DNA of 64,000 bases from Nemania diffusa (GCA_038501195.1 JBBPUQ010000004.1:1984001-2048000), one strand, 5' to 3'. Counted from the stretch's first letter, positions 33,795 through 45,485 are shown. Translations and numbers: made by a program. Notes: generated by a model not told the origin, from the sequence alone.

Positions 33795-36296
33795 TATGGA
33801 GATATTAAAAAAGGCGATTGACGTCGGAATACGGAATGGAACAACGCACAAAAGACAAGATGGAGCAATTAAACTAGAATAGGTAACCACCTGCGAACTA
33901 GACTTGGAAGCTTGTGAGAGGCTGGTTGGTGAGGCTAATGGATGGTGTATTGGAGCTCCTCCCCAGATTGCCACAGCTGTCTTGCCTGGTGGGTCGAGCT
34001 TTTAGAAGGGACACGGGCTGTGGGAGCTGGAGGGTATCTCTTTAAATGCCGCTTCGGCACAGTGACTTAAGATATGCAATATACTAGGATTATAAGCCAA
34101 TGAATTCAATCGATTTAAGATACTTCGTTTTCCCCCCAGATCTCACCTAATTATACCCATGTAAAATGTACCACCTAGATCAATAGGTACTTCGTTAAAT
34201 ATATAATTTGCTGCTAAACGCCTGCAATCTATATGCTTAAACGATGTAGCTGATCTAAGCAGGGAAGATGTGGAACCAACAGGGGGTCGAAAAAAGTCAC
34301 TGTGCCGAAGTGGCATTTAAAGAGATAGGTAGGTAGTTGCTCAAGCTTCTGACTTGGTGGGAGCGCCCCATACAAGATCTTGGGTTCATAGCTCTCTCCA
34401 TTATTCGGTACAGCACGTGACTCGGGTGAAATATCCTAGGTACCTAGGTACATAGCGCATGCAGATGTGGCCCGAGTGCCCAGATCCCAAGACCCTTGTC
34501 GGTACTTTCGATCAAGCCAGAGCTAAAGTACTTCTGCTTCGGGAAGTACTCACGTGAATTCGCGACTTGAACGCGAGGGACTTATCCACACAGTGCCATT
34601 ATTTAGACGCTACTACGCGCATACCCCAACCTCCTCATTTCTTTTTGCTTTCTTTTTATTTTGAGCTCAGCACCTTTATCATCCTCTGCCTACTTGTTGC
34701 TCCGCTCTCGAGTCACACCCTCCACTACTTCGGGCTCTCTACTGCATTGATCACGCCTAAGGACGTCACTCTGACGCTGCAGCAAGCATACATAATAGTT
34801 GGTTGTATTCTTATATGTTTGCTCCTTTTCTGAGCAACAAGTTCGACCCGAGTAATCAAGGTTTTCTTATTCTCATTTTTCTGTAAGCAAGTGGTACAGC
34901 ATATCTCTGCATAGTCGCATGTGAGTGGAAAGGCGATGGGTAGGATTGAGAGTGGCGTATTGGCAAGACCAGAGCCTATCAGGCCATTAGACTACAGTAG
35001 GTATCTGCACGCTACAGGCTCCAGTGGCTCTCCAACTCGGATGCCAGGAACAGAAGCTAGACTCGATTCCCCCCAGCCTCCTAATTTACGAGCATGACTC
35101 ACATGTTTCACGCCAACAGTAAGTCCCGGTCAATTCCCCGTCGCCATGGGCTGAGATAAGCAACAAACGGCTATAGGTACGGTAGGCCGTCCAGGCATGC
35201 GGATGCCCTCCCTGTTCGAGATACCTACATACATACATGCTCTGTGCTGCGAGCTGCCGACGTAACATGTTGGAATACCATATCTACTGCTGTAAAATTG
35301 TGCGATTCCATTACTGAGATGAGGACGGCGTACGGGTCCCATCGTTAACAATTCAAACATGCACTTTTCCGTGGTACGGTACCTACAGTATTAGTGTGGG
35401 TGTGTATGTACCACCGACAAACGGCAGCGATGGGGGAATGGACCAATGTGCAAATGTAACGGCATCGCCTCATTGGACACGGTATCAGGGGTCGAGAAAC
35501 CACTTTACGCGGTGTGTCGCGTCCATGCCACTTTCGTCATGAGCACCCCACCATCTCGCCCTAGATACCTCGCCAGCCAAGCCGGACGCTTGGTGATTTG
35601 ATGATGCTCGCCTCGATCGTCCCTCTCGAAGTTGCTAGGCAACCAAGGCCGCCATGTCTTTCATACTGTACCATCTGCCATCTCCGTCCGTTGTACCAGG
35701 CGCTCAGTGGTACAAGTCTTGCTGAGAATGAATAGCGGGAGAACCAAGCATGCTTTTCATGCAAGCACTTAAAAGGGCCCCCGCGCTCTTGGTGATGGCG
35801 CGTTTGACCCGTGCCATGCTGGTTTCTGAAAGCCGCTATTAGGTCTATATGTCCATTATTGCAATCCTTTTGCGCCGTCCCGGTCCTCTTACAGTGCAAT
35901 AGTTTGTCGTTGGCCTTCATTCTCTGCCTGTCAAGCAGCATCGGATGCTTCCCGCTGCTTGTTCCTCCTTTCTCACCCCTGCCGCCTTTGTCGCCTCATC
36001 ACCCTCGGGTCCCGAACTAATGTGATCTGCTCAACAACTCTCAGGCTCGTTGAGAGCTTTATCCAGAACATTTGGCCATATATCCCTCTTTCCTCTCCTC
36101 ACCGACTTTCACAGTTCGTCTGGTCGTGACTCACTCTACCCATTCCACCTCCATATGTTCAGATTGGCCTCGCAAACCTAGAGCCACCTCCAGTCATTTC
36201 ACACTGAGCTGTGCACTTCTTATTCAGGCCTATCGCCTCTTCTGAGGCAAATACTCCAGTCCTGCATCGAGTGTTGCCATCTCCAACACCGCGACC
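33795..36296. other. 2.5-kb intergenic region between divergent Myb-like genes, contains a MITE
   Basis: Apart from the inverted-repeat element at 34037-34325 and a TACCTAGGTAC cluster at 34436-34452, I see no gene. A hydrophobic 88-codon frame at 34567-34833 has leader-like pyrimidine bias and is not called. 35800-36290 is the pyrimidine-rich leader of the downstream gene. Confidence 0.5.
34037..34325. mobile_element. MITE-like element with 32-bp terminal inverted repeats and TA duplication
   Basis: The left end at 34037-34068 (TCTCTTTAAATGCCGCTTCG and on) is repeated in reverse complement at 34294-34325 with a single mismatch. The element is flanked by TA at 34035-34036 and 34326-34327, as expected for insertion by a Tc1/mariner-type transposase. 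At 289 bp there is no room for a transposase, so it is a non-autonomous element. It lies just upstream of the Myb-like gene at 33 kb. Confidence 0.8.
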
Positions 36297-37147
36297 ATGT
36301 CTTCCAATAATGACAATGCCATGACGAGATTTCTCTTCGCTATACTGCGGCAGAAGAATCTCAAGGATGTGAGTTGATTCCCGGTCTCAAAGGCAGCACC
36401 TCCACTCCACATATCTAACTGAGGATACAGATCGATTGGAATCAAGTCGCTCACGATCCTATTCTTGCCCAAGAGATTACCAATGGCCACGCCGCTCGAA
36501 TGAGATACTCGCGCTTTCGAACTGCCATGCTAGGCCTTGAGCCAACTAGACGGAATCGAACCACCCAGCCCAAGTCGCGAGTTACTAAATCCAAGAAAGA
36601 CTCGAAGAGTAAAAAGGATGACGGCACGAAGTCGGAATCTTCCGTTCCCGGGTCACCTCCCGCTGCGTCACCGGAGCCCGCGCAAGCCACATCACAGACA
36701 ATCAAGCAGGAGAATGCTTCTTACGCTTACAACAATCGCCTGACTCCAGCCCTCACTCCGGGCCCGGTCTCAGTGCCACCAGCAACTATGCCCAACACTA
36801 CAATGCTCCAGAACCGATTCCTCACGCCCTGCAGCGATACAGATACGTTCCCTGGATCACCGGCCATGGCACATAGTCCTGTAAACGATATGATGCATTC
36901 GCCGACCTCATTTGATTTTCATCCAGCTCCTTGTCCCGAGCATCTTGACCCAAACTGGGCACATGGCACATACTTCGCTGCTGCGTATCCTTACGATGAA
37001 TACAGCACTGCTGCTTGCGACCATCAGCATATTCAGCACACTCTCCATTCTCAATGTCCGCTCGGCCTCCCCAGTCAATCGATCGAGACCGAGATGGAAC
37101 GAGCTGATGCCGACGTCAAGCACGAAGATTGGCACCGGTATGATTAA
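36297..37147 (+). CDS. Myb-like DNA-binding protein (Myb_DNA-bind_8 type, 262 aa)
   Basis: Exons are 36297-36368 and 36431-37147, with donor GTGAGT and acceptor TACAG, phase 0. The Myb-like domain is at residues 6-60: AMTRFLFAILRQKNLKD, IDWNQVAHDPILAQEI and GHAARMRYSRFRTAM. It is followed by RNRTTQPKSRVTKSKKDSK (basic), a serine/proline region and a long acidic-aromatic tail with TPALTPG and FLTPCSDTD. The tail composition is typical of a transactivation region. It has only the first of the two splice positions seen in the gene at 23.4 kb. The long pyrimidine-rich leader suggests regulated translation, but that is inference. Confidence 0.8.
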
Positions 37148-39182
37148 TCGGGAAGGTTAAAGTAGGAATGATCCACCCTGGCGTGATGCCGTTCCACGCC
37201 ACGTACGCAATAAGGCTACTGGATGTTCTTAATTGTTTGAGGGGAAAAGGAGGGGCAAGGATGAAGGGTGTTGACCCGGATCGGTCATTCCACTAGGAAA
37301 TCGACGGGCTTTGAGAGCAATCCGTCGTTGCCTATATCTTATTCACTAATTTCAATGAGTTATGAAAATGTGTCTTTAGACATGAGATACGAAAAACACG
37401 GCGTTCTGGGTGACGGACCATAGGGCTTGCAAGTCGGGAATACTGAGCCTTTGTCGAGGTTGAAATAGACTTATTGTACTACTATGCTAGAAGTGCCACT
37501 CTATAGTGTCTACTATCTTAACGTGAAGGTTCATGGTGTGAGTTTGAAATGAAAAGCTATTCACGAAATGCCTTGCTAAATACCTGTCGCTCTCTGTTCT
37601 ATTCTCTACCCCTGGGAGTATATTGAAGTTCTACTTACATAGTACCTGAATGCTCGACTGCTGAGAATTTGTCTGTAGAGGCACCTACTAGTCCTAGTCC
37701 CTTGCTCTAATGCGTCCGTATACTTAGAGGTATGACAAACTAAAGCCTGGTTACCTCAACTGTCGCAATTACCATATACGGAAGCAACTAGCTATTGAAG
37801 TTGTAAAGGTAGTGTAACGTAACGTGGAACATCTCAGTTCGTATACCTATACCATTAAAAAGCCTCGCAGGGCTATTGATTTTAAAATATCTAGGATGTG
37901 TCCTATAACTGAGACACGGCCCAGGCCTACTCGACGGGACAAACATACGTACACATGAGTCAGTAACAGGTAAGAGACACCATACTTCCTATCTATGTAT
38001 CTACCTTAAAGTTGCCTTTAATGCGACGCAAGGGAGATAATCAAAAAGCAAACTTCATCACCACGCCCTGAGTGTCTCAGGTAATACCCATCATAGGGCC
38101 TAGGCTGACAGGGCATTCATTAATTATGGCTACCCTGTTGTCTTTGATGTGTGTATGAGGTAGTACTCGCCCCGGATCTGAAATGGCTTCATATCCTTCA
38201 CCTGTATCGCACGGGCGCGAGCTGTGCGCAATTAGGAAGTATGGGTCTGTGACGAGTATCGCCTGTTGTGGCCTGACTGTGGGAGAAGCTCATTCGACAC
38301 TGTTGAAAATTTTTGCATTCTATAATTGCTGATATAGAAATGAGCAGCACCCAATATCATCAGATCCTGACATTAAAAAAATCAGTTCCTTCATGTAACG
38401 AGCTGATTAACAACAATTCTATTGCCCCCGAATATATGTATATTGACAGCTGCATCTAAGAGGACGACTTAAAAAGACCTAGCGCTATCAAGTTGAACTG
38501 CATTTCTGTTACCGAGGTACTGTTTAAACTCTCGCTGTGTTTTTATATGTTATCAATATGGGTTAACTATGGTCGCTTAAAGCTTACTAAGTCTTTACGT
38601 AATGCAGGGAGCTCGATAATTGCTTTATAACCGAGGCATGATGTAAAGCTGGCTAGTGTCTCTCGCTACGCGATCGCTAGTTGATCAAGCTCCGCATATA
38701 TAGCTTAAGATAGTCGCCTATTAATATTTAAACTAAATGTATACCTATATCCTAAAGAAGCTAAGACGTGTGCGTTAGAGGGTGAATGAGAGCCCATCTT
38801 AAGTAATGGTATGTCTGGTTTCATGTAGTGAGTCTCGCAGCTTAAATAATTTTTGTTTTCATCATAGCTGCTGATCTTTATTCATCGACACTCACCATAT
38901 CACCGAGACCCTCAGTTCTACGACATATCTCTGGGATAAAACGTCTCGAGTGACGTGTGATATGCATGCTGAGCTAGGCTAAAATTTGAAGACGATATCC
39001 GTACCATGCAATAAGCAACTCGGCAAACAACCGTGTCGAGTGTTGAAGTGAGGTTATCTCATTCCAAAGTCATTGTGCCTGCCATACCACAAACCTAGAG
39101 AGTATGCCGCTCGATCTATCCACGCCAGAACGCCGTATGTTATGTCACCAACCCGTCAGCTGTTTGTTGCCTTCATGTCTAC
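37148..39182. other. 2-kb AT-rich intergenic region
   Basis: No gene, RNA or mobile element is supported. Confidence 0.55.
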
Positions 39183-40464
39183 CTATTTGTCGCGCCCATC
39201 TAAGCGTCGACCTTCATTTGGTTTCTTCTCCGGTGCCTTGCCTTTATCATCGTTATCACCCTTCCGCTTGACCGCTCCTCGGAGAGTCTGGCCCTGTCCT
39301 GCGAACTGCGGCTTATTGGCATTTTCCTTCTCTGCCTCCTTATCTGCGTCCGTTTTAACCGGCTTGATCTCGTAGCCAAAGAATAACTTATTCGGTGGTA
39401 AACGTAATGGCATAGGCCCGTTGACGCGCCGCGGTGGTATCGGAATGGTGTTGGAAGAAGATTCGGGAACCGGCGTCGAGGGTTTGGGCGATGGACCTTT
39501 GCTTCCCTTCTTAGAGTTAAGTTTGTGTCCCTCGGACAGGAAATGCGAGGCTACAGCGCGGGCACCTGCCGCAGCTGTTGTAGCATTGGGTGCAATAGCA
39601 TCGTAGTTGATAGACTGTGCCATAGTCCCATGACTATGTAAAAGGCCACCTGTAGGCAAGCCCCCGCGTGTGCTTCTCGGTGTACTCGTTCCGCTGCCCT
39701 TAGATGGCTCGACGTATCCCACTGGCGGGGCAAAATCCACCGACACATCCGTTTCGATCATGCAAACACCCATTTTTGCCGTCTCGGGCTTCACCTCGAG
39801 CACTGCCATCTCGTAGACGTCGTCGTTGTATTCAAAATTGAATACGTCGCCCTTCGTCAAGGTGGCGAAATTCCGGAATGCGCGCTCTAGCACTGCCTTG
39901 GGATCGCTAATGTCAAGGAAGTTGACCGATTGCGGCTGTAGCTTAACTAGCTTAGCTAGCTCGAGCGACGTCGACTTGATCTGGATCATATCGCCAACAT
40001 CAAGTTGCAACGTTTGCATCATCTATCGCCGTCAGTTTTATGTGCCATGTGAAGCCCTCGCAAGAACCTACCCATTGTGGTATGTATGCGCGCCCTTCTT
40101 CAGCAACGAATTCCAGAACACCGGCGTGGGTGAACCGGTCCTTCTCCCCGTTTACTAGCTCCATCATCAGAGGCCACTGGACGTGCAGCTGTGAGATTTT
40201 CTGAAGGGCCGAGGGTGGCAGGAATATCTTAGAGCCGTAGTTCAGTTCTGGCCTCTCGGAGCCGGGAGCCATGACCATGGGGTAGCAGCGGAAGTATTCG
40301 TCGAAGCGGCGCATGACGGAGCCACGCATCATGCCGGAGCGCGCGAGATTATACATGGTGGAAGGATCGTCGGGGTCGAGACCACCAAAACCGGCTCGAG
40401 ACTAGAATCCAGCACATGTTAGCTGTGACCGAAGCACCGAGCTGGCTCTCACGCCACGAACCAT
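39183..40464 (-). CDS. ufd1: Ufd1, ubiquitin-binding adaptor of Cdc48/p97 (393 aa)
   Basis: Exons are 40464-40453 (12 bases), 40401-40072 and 40022-39183 on the minus strand; donors GTGAGA and GTAGGT, phase 0 throughout. The UFD1 double-psi barrel is unmistakable: RRFDEYFRCYPMVM, ELNYGSKIFLPPSALQKIS, MMELVNGEKDRFTHAGVLEF and RAYIPQW joined over intron 2 to MMQTLQLDVGDMIQIKS. Next come LERAFRNFATLTKGDVFNF and MAVLEVKPETAKMGVCMIETD. With Npl4 it brings ubiquitinated substrates to Cdc48, for example in ER-associated degradation. The C-terminal third is disordered, with a short FFGYEIKPV segment of the type that binds Cdc48. It shares a 660-base divergent promoter region with the Lin1 gene. Confidence 0.94.
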
Positions 40465-41126
40465 GTTGAGCTCACGCGTCGAGGAATACCCAAATGTTTC
40501 GGTTTGATTGACTAGTCAGTGATGGAGGTAGGCATATATGTATTCAAATGGTATGAGGCTTATTTGACAAAGAAGGAATAGAAGAAGCAGTGGGAACTAT
40601 GTGCTTGCATTTGGGGGATGGTTTCTAGAACATCCTCTAAGCATGCATGTAGGTTACGATAAGGTGTTTGGCGATACCGGTAGGTACACACAACGTAGGA
40701 GTGGGACGCAAGGCAGCTGTGGCTCGCATCAGATATGACGAAACGCTCGGCTATGAGGATAATCCGCTCTAGCCCTATCTGGAAACTTGGCCCTGTAATG
40801 CCGATGCTGGAGCTGCCCCGCGTCGGAACGATCCCTAAGAACCTAAGTAGAAGTGTTACCTGTCCCAGGTAAGCGGCCATGCGGCGTCAGGGACTTAGTG
40901 GTATACTACCCCACCCTGAAGCTTGCAGCTAGGTACCTACCTAAGTATGTAGCTACAGTATTGATTAACACGGGCAAAATTCAACGTCATTTTTAACTAA
41001 CACATCTCAGTACTTATGCAATGTACTTCTATTGATGGTGTGACCTCAGCCTCATTTAAAAAGCTGACTCTCATAATTACTATTTTAATCATCAACTATT
41101 AGCATTCTTACAATTACACTACAGAA
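40465..41126. promoter_or_regulatory. Divergent promoter region, Ufd1 / Lin1
   Basis: 662 bases between two outward-facing start codons. A TAGGTACCTACCTAAG block lies at 40931-40946. Confidence 0.45.
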
Positions 41127-42491
41127 ATGACCTCAAGATTCAGCGCTGCGCGTCCAAAGCGCGCCGGCGAGAACTACGCTCGCCAACACCACAACGCAGA
41201 GCCGGACTCGAAGAAAGTCAAATTCGACGTCCGGAATCCGTCGGCGCTAGCACCAGAGGCAGCCGAAGACGACGACGATGCGACGGACGTGTTCCTCGAG
41301 GCCGACGCCGACGTGATTAGAGGGAGCGCGGCGACAAAACGTGGCGCCGTTAACATCGATGGCTACGACTCCGACTCAGACCGGGAGGAGCTGGGCACTC
41401 TGCGTATGTCAAAGGCAAAGGCGAACGCGAAGAAGGATGTAGACGAAGACATGGACGATATGTTCGCCGCCTATGACGACGATGCAGCCGACACGCGCGA
41501 CGACACGGTGGATAGCAAGACGGGCAAAAAGAGCAAGGAGGTGCGATTCGTGAGCACCGGCGAAATCCAGGGCCAGGAAGAAGAATCCAAGTCGGGCGGC
41601 CATATACATATAGATGCGGGGGAGGAAAGCTCAGAAGACGACGACGAAGCCATTGCGCTCGCGATACAAGAAGAAGACGTCGATGACGAGGTCGGCGCCG
41701 GCGGCCGGAAGAAGCACGCCCCGAAAATCGAAGCTTTCAATCTTAAGCAGGAGAACGAGGAAGGCCGCTTCGATGAATCAGGGAACTTCGTCCGCAAAGC
41801 GATTGACCCAGATGCTGTGCACGACCGCTGGCTCGAAGGTCTAAGTAAGAAAGACATGCGGCGCGCGGCCGAGGCGCACGAGAAGCGCGAGGCAGAGCAG
41901 CGGCAAAAGCGCCGGGAGGAAGACAGCGCCCTAACATCCGACCTTCTCAAGTCCCTCATCACACATCTCGAGCGCGGGGAGACCACGCTAGAGGCGCTCG
42001 CGCGGCTCGGCCGTTCCCAAACCAAGAGCAAAGTAAAGAAGGTGCCCAAGTGGAAGCAGAAGAAGCAGGCGGCGAAGTCAGACTCGATGGACATCGACGA
42101 AGAGAAGGGGAAGGGAAAAGAGGCCGAGGATCCCGAACAGACACGTATCAGGGAGGCCATTGAGGCCATTACCGACGCCGCAGATAAGCTGCTGGGCCGC
42201 GACCGCCCCGACATATACGACCGCGAGCGGGAACGCCTAATACGGGAATTTGTCCGCGAGACAGACGAGGAGTGGGTTGAGCCGGTACGTGAGCAAGTGA
42301 GAGAGTTAAGCGGCGAAACGACGAAGATGTGGGAATATCGGTGGACGGATGGCCGAGACGGAGGGAATAAGCAAGGCCCCTTTGACGGGAAAATGATGAA
42401 AGCTTGGCAGGATGCCGGCTACTTTGGCGAAGGCGTCGAGTTTCAAGCCGTTGGCGATGAACGATGGAGTCGCGCCGTCGACTTTGTCTAG
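41127..42491 (+). CDS. Lin1/CD2BP2-type U5 snRNP protein with C-terminal GYF domain (454 aa)
   Basis: A single exon. Residues 1-40 are basic with RFSAARPKRAGENY. A highly acidic region with YDSDSD follows, then the family block DESGNFVRKAIDPDAVHDRWLEGLSKKDM around residues 220-250, typical of CD2BP2/Lin1. The C-terminus carries a divergent GYF domain: WEYRWTDGRDGGNKQGPF and MMKAWQDAGYF, with the W-x-Y, GPF and aromatic positions in place. The human counterpart is a U5 snRNP assembly factor that leaves before tri-snRNP formation; GYF domains bind proline-rich peptides. The length fits the family, and charged runs explain the long antisense open frames here. Confidence 0.9.
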   Translation: MTSRFSAARPKRAGENYARQHHNAEPDSKKVKFDVRNPSALAPEAAEDDDDATDVFLEADADVIRGSAATKRGAVNIDGYDSDSDREELGTLRMSKAKANAKKDVDEDMDDMFAAYDDDAADTRDDTVDSKTGKKSKEVRFVSTGEIQGQEEESKSGGHIHIDAGEESSEDDDEAIALAIQEEDVDDEVGAGGRKKHAPKIEAFNLKQENEEGRFDESGNFVRKAIDPDAVHDRWLEGLSKKDMRRAAEAHEKREAEQRQKRREEDSALTSDLLKSLITHLERGETTLEALARLGRSQTKSKVKKVPKWKQKKQAAKSDSMDIDEEKGKGKEAEDPEQTRIREAIEAITDAADKLLGRDRPDIYDRERERLIREFVRETDEEWVEPVREQVRELSGETTKMWEYRWTDGRDGGNKQGPFDGKMMKAWQDAGYFGEGVEFQAVGDERWSRAVDFV

Positions 42492-43217
42492 GCGATTGAC
42501 TTATTCCAAACAAACATTTTATTTTAAGCAAAAAAGGAAAAGGTGCCAACTACGTGACTTAATACCCTTTAGGGATTTTGATTACCTGATACGACCTCGG
42601 AAAATGCTCGTAAGTATAGCGCATAACGAACAGAGACAGGCGCAAGAATCTGGGAATGGCGTGCTGGCACATCACGTCACACAAAAGATAGAGGACGACA
42701 GTCATAATACAATTCCATTTGCTCGGCCACGTGCCGGCGGGATATCATTCAAGCAATTACAGAGCAACTGTTGCGCAAATACACGGGAAAGCCAAATATA
42801 TCCGCTCGACGTGCCTGTCTCGTGGTCGCTCACGAGATATTTACCAAGACCTCAAAACTCCAAGCCTATTATTACCACTTCTTGCACCGTGACCTCCACT
42901 CGCCTTTTAAATCGCAGTAAAATCAACCTTCGTCCTTAGCCTGTGGCTGTAAGACGCCTATACTCCCCTTAACCCACTCGCCTAGCGCAGGAGTAACGCC
43001 AAAACAGGAATCTTCTTGAGACAGCCGACAGAGAAAGTTTGTACCAAGCATAGAGACATATGTCTACCAGCAGCCACTGTCTCACTTGGCCAGCTCGGTG
43101 CGCGATGTAAACAGGCAATGATTTCGTATCGTAGAATCGTAGTTCGTAATGTACATTAGAGGAGTGCCGTGGCCTGCCTTCTCATGTTGTGTGTGCGTTT
43201 ATTGTTTCTGACCACCA
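42492..43217. other. Intergenic between convergent genes
   Basis: No supported gene; it holds the 3' ends of the Lin1 gene and of the AF4-like gene. Confidence 0.55.
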
Positions 43218-45485
43218 CTATCCAGCTGTACCATTAGCTGTAAAACGGCCAAGCTTGGCCAAATCTTCAATAGGTTTCCAAGGCCCATCAATGTGAATGA
43301 CGTTGCGCATGATCTCGAGGGTGATAGGTATGACTTCTTCTGGGGTCGTCCAAGGTCCAATTCGATCGATAAGCTTCCCAACTGTTCCGCCATTTGATTG
43401 GTCAGAGACACCGTCCTGCGAATCTAGCCTTCTTCGCGCTTGGTCAGCCAAACGCCAGAGGTCTGCCTCTTCCTTAACAATAGATAGGAGTTTATCCGCT
43501 ATATCAGCCTCATGTGGAAGGAACCATAGAGCTCGCCCCACATAGTTGGTGCAGATGGCTTGGATGCGAAATAGAAGAGCCGTGAGCTGGTGATGCCTAC
43601 TGCAATCAGATCTAACGACTCGGAATAAAGGTAGAACCTCTTTCCATGCTTGTGGGCGGCGGGGTATTCGTTCTAAGTCGAGAGCGTCGCTCTGAAGCTT
43701 CACGGCATTCATATACAGTAGCAAAGACTGGATCCCTGCAGCAATCGCGGTTTGGTGTTCGCGCTCTGGCACTCCTACTTTGTTCTTCATTATACCGTCT
43801 CGTTCATGCTTCAACTTAGTACCCATGTCCATAAAGTACTTGTGACGGCCGTGTAATCGATGTGCTCTATGTAACTTCTCTGGTGGAATTGGTTCTCGCC
43901 GCTTCTCAGCCGGTATTTGTGATGATGGCGTGAGGCTGTTAGCGGCACCTGGTGTGCCAACTTGTGAGCTGTTAGAGGCAATGCGACTCATGGCAGTCGA
44001 TTGCTTCGGTGGGGTAGAGGGTCTCAGAGCTTCAGACATCTTCGGCCGTTTTAATGCCTCACCAGTCTCTGTCGTTGTCCGAGGGCGCTTGCGAGCCGTA
44101 CCTGGCTCGATGCTAACTGAAGCCTCGCGTGGAGTAGCATCCTCCCGCTTTATACCCTCTGTTTTCTTCTTTCCCCCGGATGGTAGGTTGAGGAGTCGTT
44201 CAATAGTCTTTCCGTGACGTTTTTTACTATACTTCATAGTTACGATAAACTGTGTTGGCTCCTCCTTCTTATTGTCCACATGGATTGTTTCTTCTCGGGT
44301 TGACTTCGCTGGTTTCTTGACAATGACAGAGGAGTCGGATGCCTGGTTATTTTTTAGGCCTGCTTCTTTCAATGGTGTGGGTGCTTTCTTCTCGGCCTTA
44401 GCGAGCTCGCTCATAACAATGGCGGGCAATGTTGGCGATAGAAGAGATGGTAGCACATGGCGTTTCTTAGCGCTAGGCGACGGCTCATGATCGTCTCGCA
44501 ATTTCTTAAGTTGCGCTTTCGAGCTACTCGTCTCTGCTGGCCGCTTCCGAGGACTTGGACGGGACTCCAGTACACTCTCCTTAAACGTGTCCGAGGTCTT
44601 ATCAACCGACAAGTCTGAAAAATGTAAGGGTGATAGTAATTTCGGAACTGCCTTGGAAATTGGTTCGCTGTTGCTAACAGCCCTCTTGTGGGTTGCTTGA
44701 CCGCCGTTACTTTTTCCATGGCCGTTAACCTGTGAAGAATATTTCGGAGAGGCAGCACGAAGCGCCGAGTTGCTAGGTGCTGACTTGCCATTAGTGGCGA
44801 AGGAATGTTTTGGGTCCCTAATTTCGGGTTTCCCCGGTGGTATACTTTTCGCGAGCTTTTGAGAAGCCATGCTCTTTGGAGGTCGAGGAGCAGTGCCATT
44901 CTGAGAAGCATCTTCTACCTTGACGCGCTTGACAGGTTTAGGGCCTTGATCAGCCTCGGCGACCCGTTTCCTACGTTCTGGAGAGGGAGAGTGCTGGTGC
45001 GTCGCCTCAACCTTTATACTCGCTATCGACCTCTTCACGTCACGGAGACCGTCCATTTCTTTCGGGGGAGGTTCTGTTGGTTTCTTGAACTCTTCTTTCT
45101 CCTTTATCGTGGATAAACCGTTGGGCTTCTCCTTCTCTTCTATCTTTGGCGGAGAGTCTCCTTCTACCTTCTTGTTCTTGTAGTCTTTCAGCGACACTTT
45201 CTTCCTAGGTTTATTCGGGTCAATTTTTAGTGTTGTAGACATGGGCGCATTACTAGCGGTAGGCTCTTTCCGGACGGTAAAGTAGGCTCTGGTGATAAGA
45301 ACTCCGCGATCGGCCTCACCGCCAGCCAGGGTGTGATATTGCAACGAATTGATATGTTGCTCATCAAAGCAATTTTCGTCGGCCGGTACTTGGTATCTAG
45401 AGTCTGGGTAGAGCGATAGGTAGTAGGGTTGCTTCGGTAGAATCTGTTCTGCTAAACTCTTAATCGACGTTGCAGCCTCCTCCAT
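43218..45485 (-). CDS. Large nuclear protein, possible AF4/Ebp1-type elongation scaffold (about 755 aa; 5' end unresolved)
   Basis: The N-terminus includes LAEQILPKQPYYLSLYPDSR and DENCFDEQHINSLQYHT. It then has KPRKKVSLKDYKNKK and some 350 residues of disordered lysine/serine/proline sequence with several KRxR NLS motifs. The C-terminal 230 residues are helical: LHRAHRLHGRHKYFMDMGTK, AAGIQSLLLYMNAVKLQSDA and LLFRIQAICTNYVGRALW. This last part resembles the C-terminal homology domain of AF4/AFF proteins, which in fission yeast is Ebp1, partner of Ell1 and Eaf1 in transcription elongation. That link is my inference from pattern and order. The start given is the first in-frame ATG at 45485; protein-like sequence continues in frame back to a stop at 45612-45614, so the true start lies upstream. 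Confidence 0.6.
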   Translation of the reverse strand: MEEAATSIKSLAEQILPKQPYYLSLYPDSRYQVPADENCFDEQHINSLQYHTLAGGEADRGVLITRAYFTVRKEPTASNAPMSTTLKIDPNKPRKKVSLKDYKNKKVEGDSPPKIEEKEKPNGLSTIKEKEEFKKPTEPPPKEMDGLRDVKRSIASIKVEATHQHSPSPERRKRVAEADQGPKPVKRVKVEDASQNGTAPRPPKSMASQKLAKSIPPGKPEIRDPKHSFATNGKSAPSNSALRAASPKYSSQVNGHGKSNGGQATHKRAVSNSEPISKAVPKLLSPLHFSDLSVDKTSDTFKESVLESRPSPRKRPAETSSSKAQLKKLRDDHEPSPSAKKRHVLPSLLSPTLPAIVMSELAKAEKKAPTPLKEAGLKNNQASDSSVIVKKPAKSTREETIHVDNKKEEPTQFIVTMKYSKKRHGKTIERLLNLPSGGKKKTEGIKREDATPREASVSIEPGTARKRPRTTTETGEALKRPKMSEALRPSTPPKQSTAMSRIASNSSQVGTPGAANSLTPSSQIPAEKRREPIPPEKLHRAHRLHGRHKYFMDMGTKLKHERDGIMKNKVGVPEREHQTAIAAGIQSLLLYMNAVKLQSDALDLERIPRRPQAWKEVLPLFRVVRSDCSRHHQLTALLFRIQAICTNYVGRALWFLPHEADIADKLLSIVKEEADLWRLADQARRRLDSQDGVSDQSNGGTVGKLIDRIGPWTTPEEVIPITLEIMRNVIHIDGPWKPIEDLAKLGRFTANGTAG

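Noticed and set aside
34567..34833. 88-codon hydrophobic frame
   Set aside because: No conserved pattern, and the composition matches pyrimidine-rich non-coding leader DNA nearby.
35561..35941. 126-codon minus-strand frame upstream of the Myb-like gene
   Set aside because: Composition is unlike a protein and no motif is seen; it is antisense to the probable leader.
41471..42214. 247-codon minus-strand serine-rich frame
   Set aside because: It is the complement of the acidic, GC-biased Lin1 coding sequence; no start context or domain.
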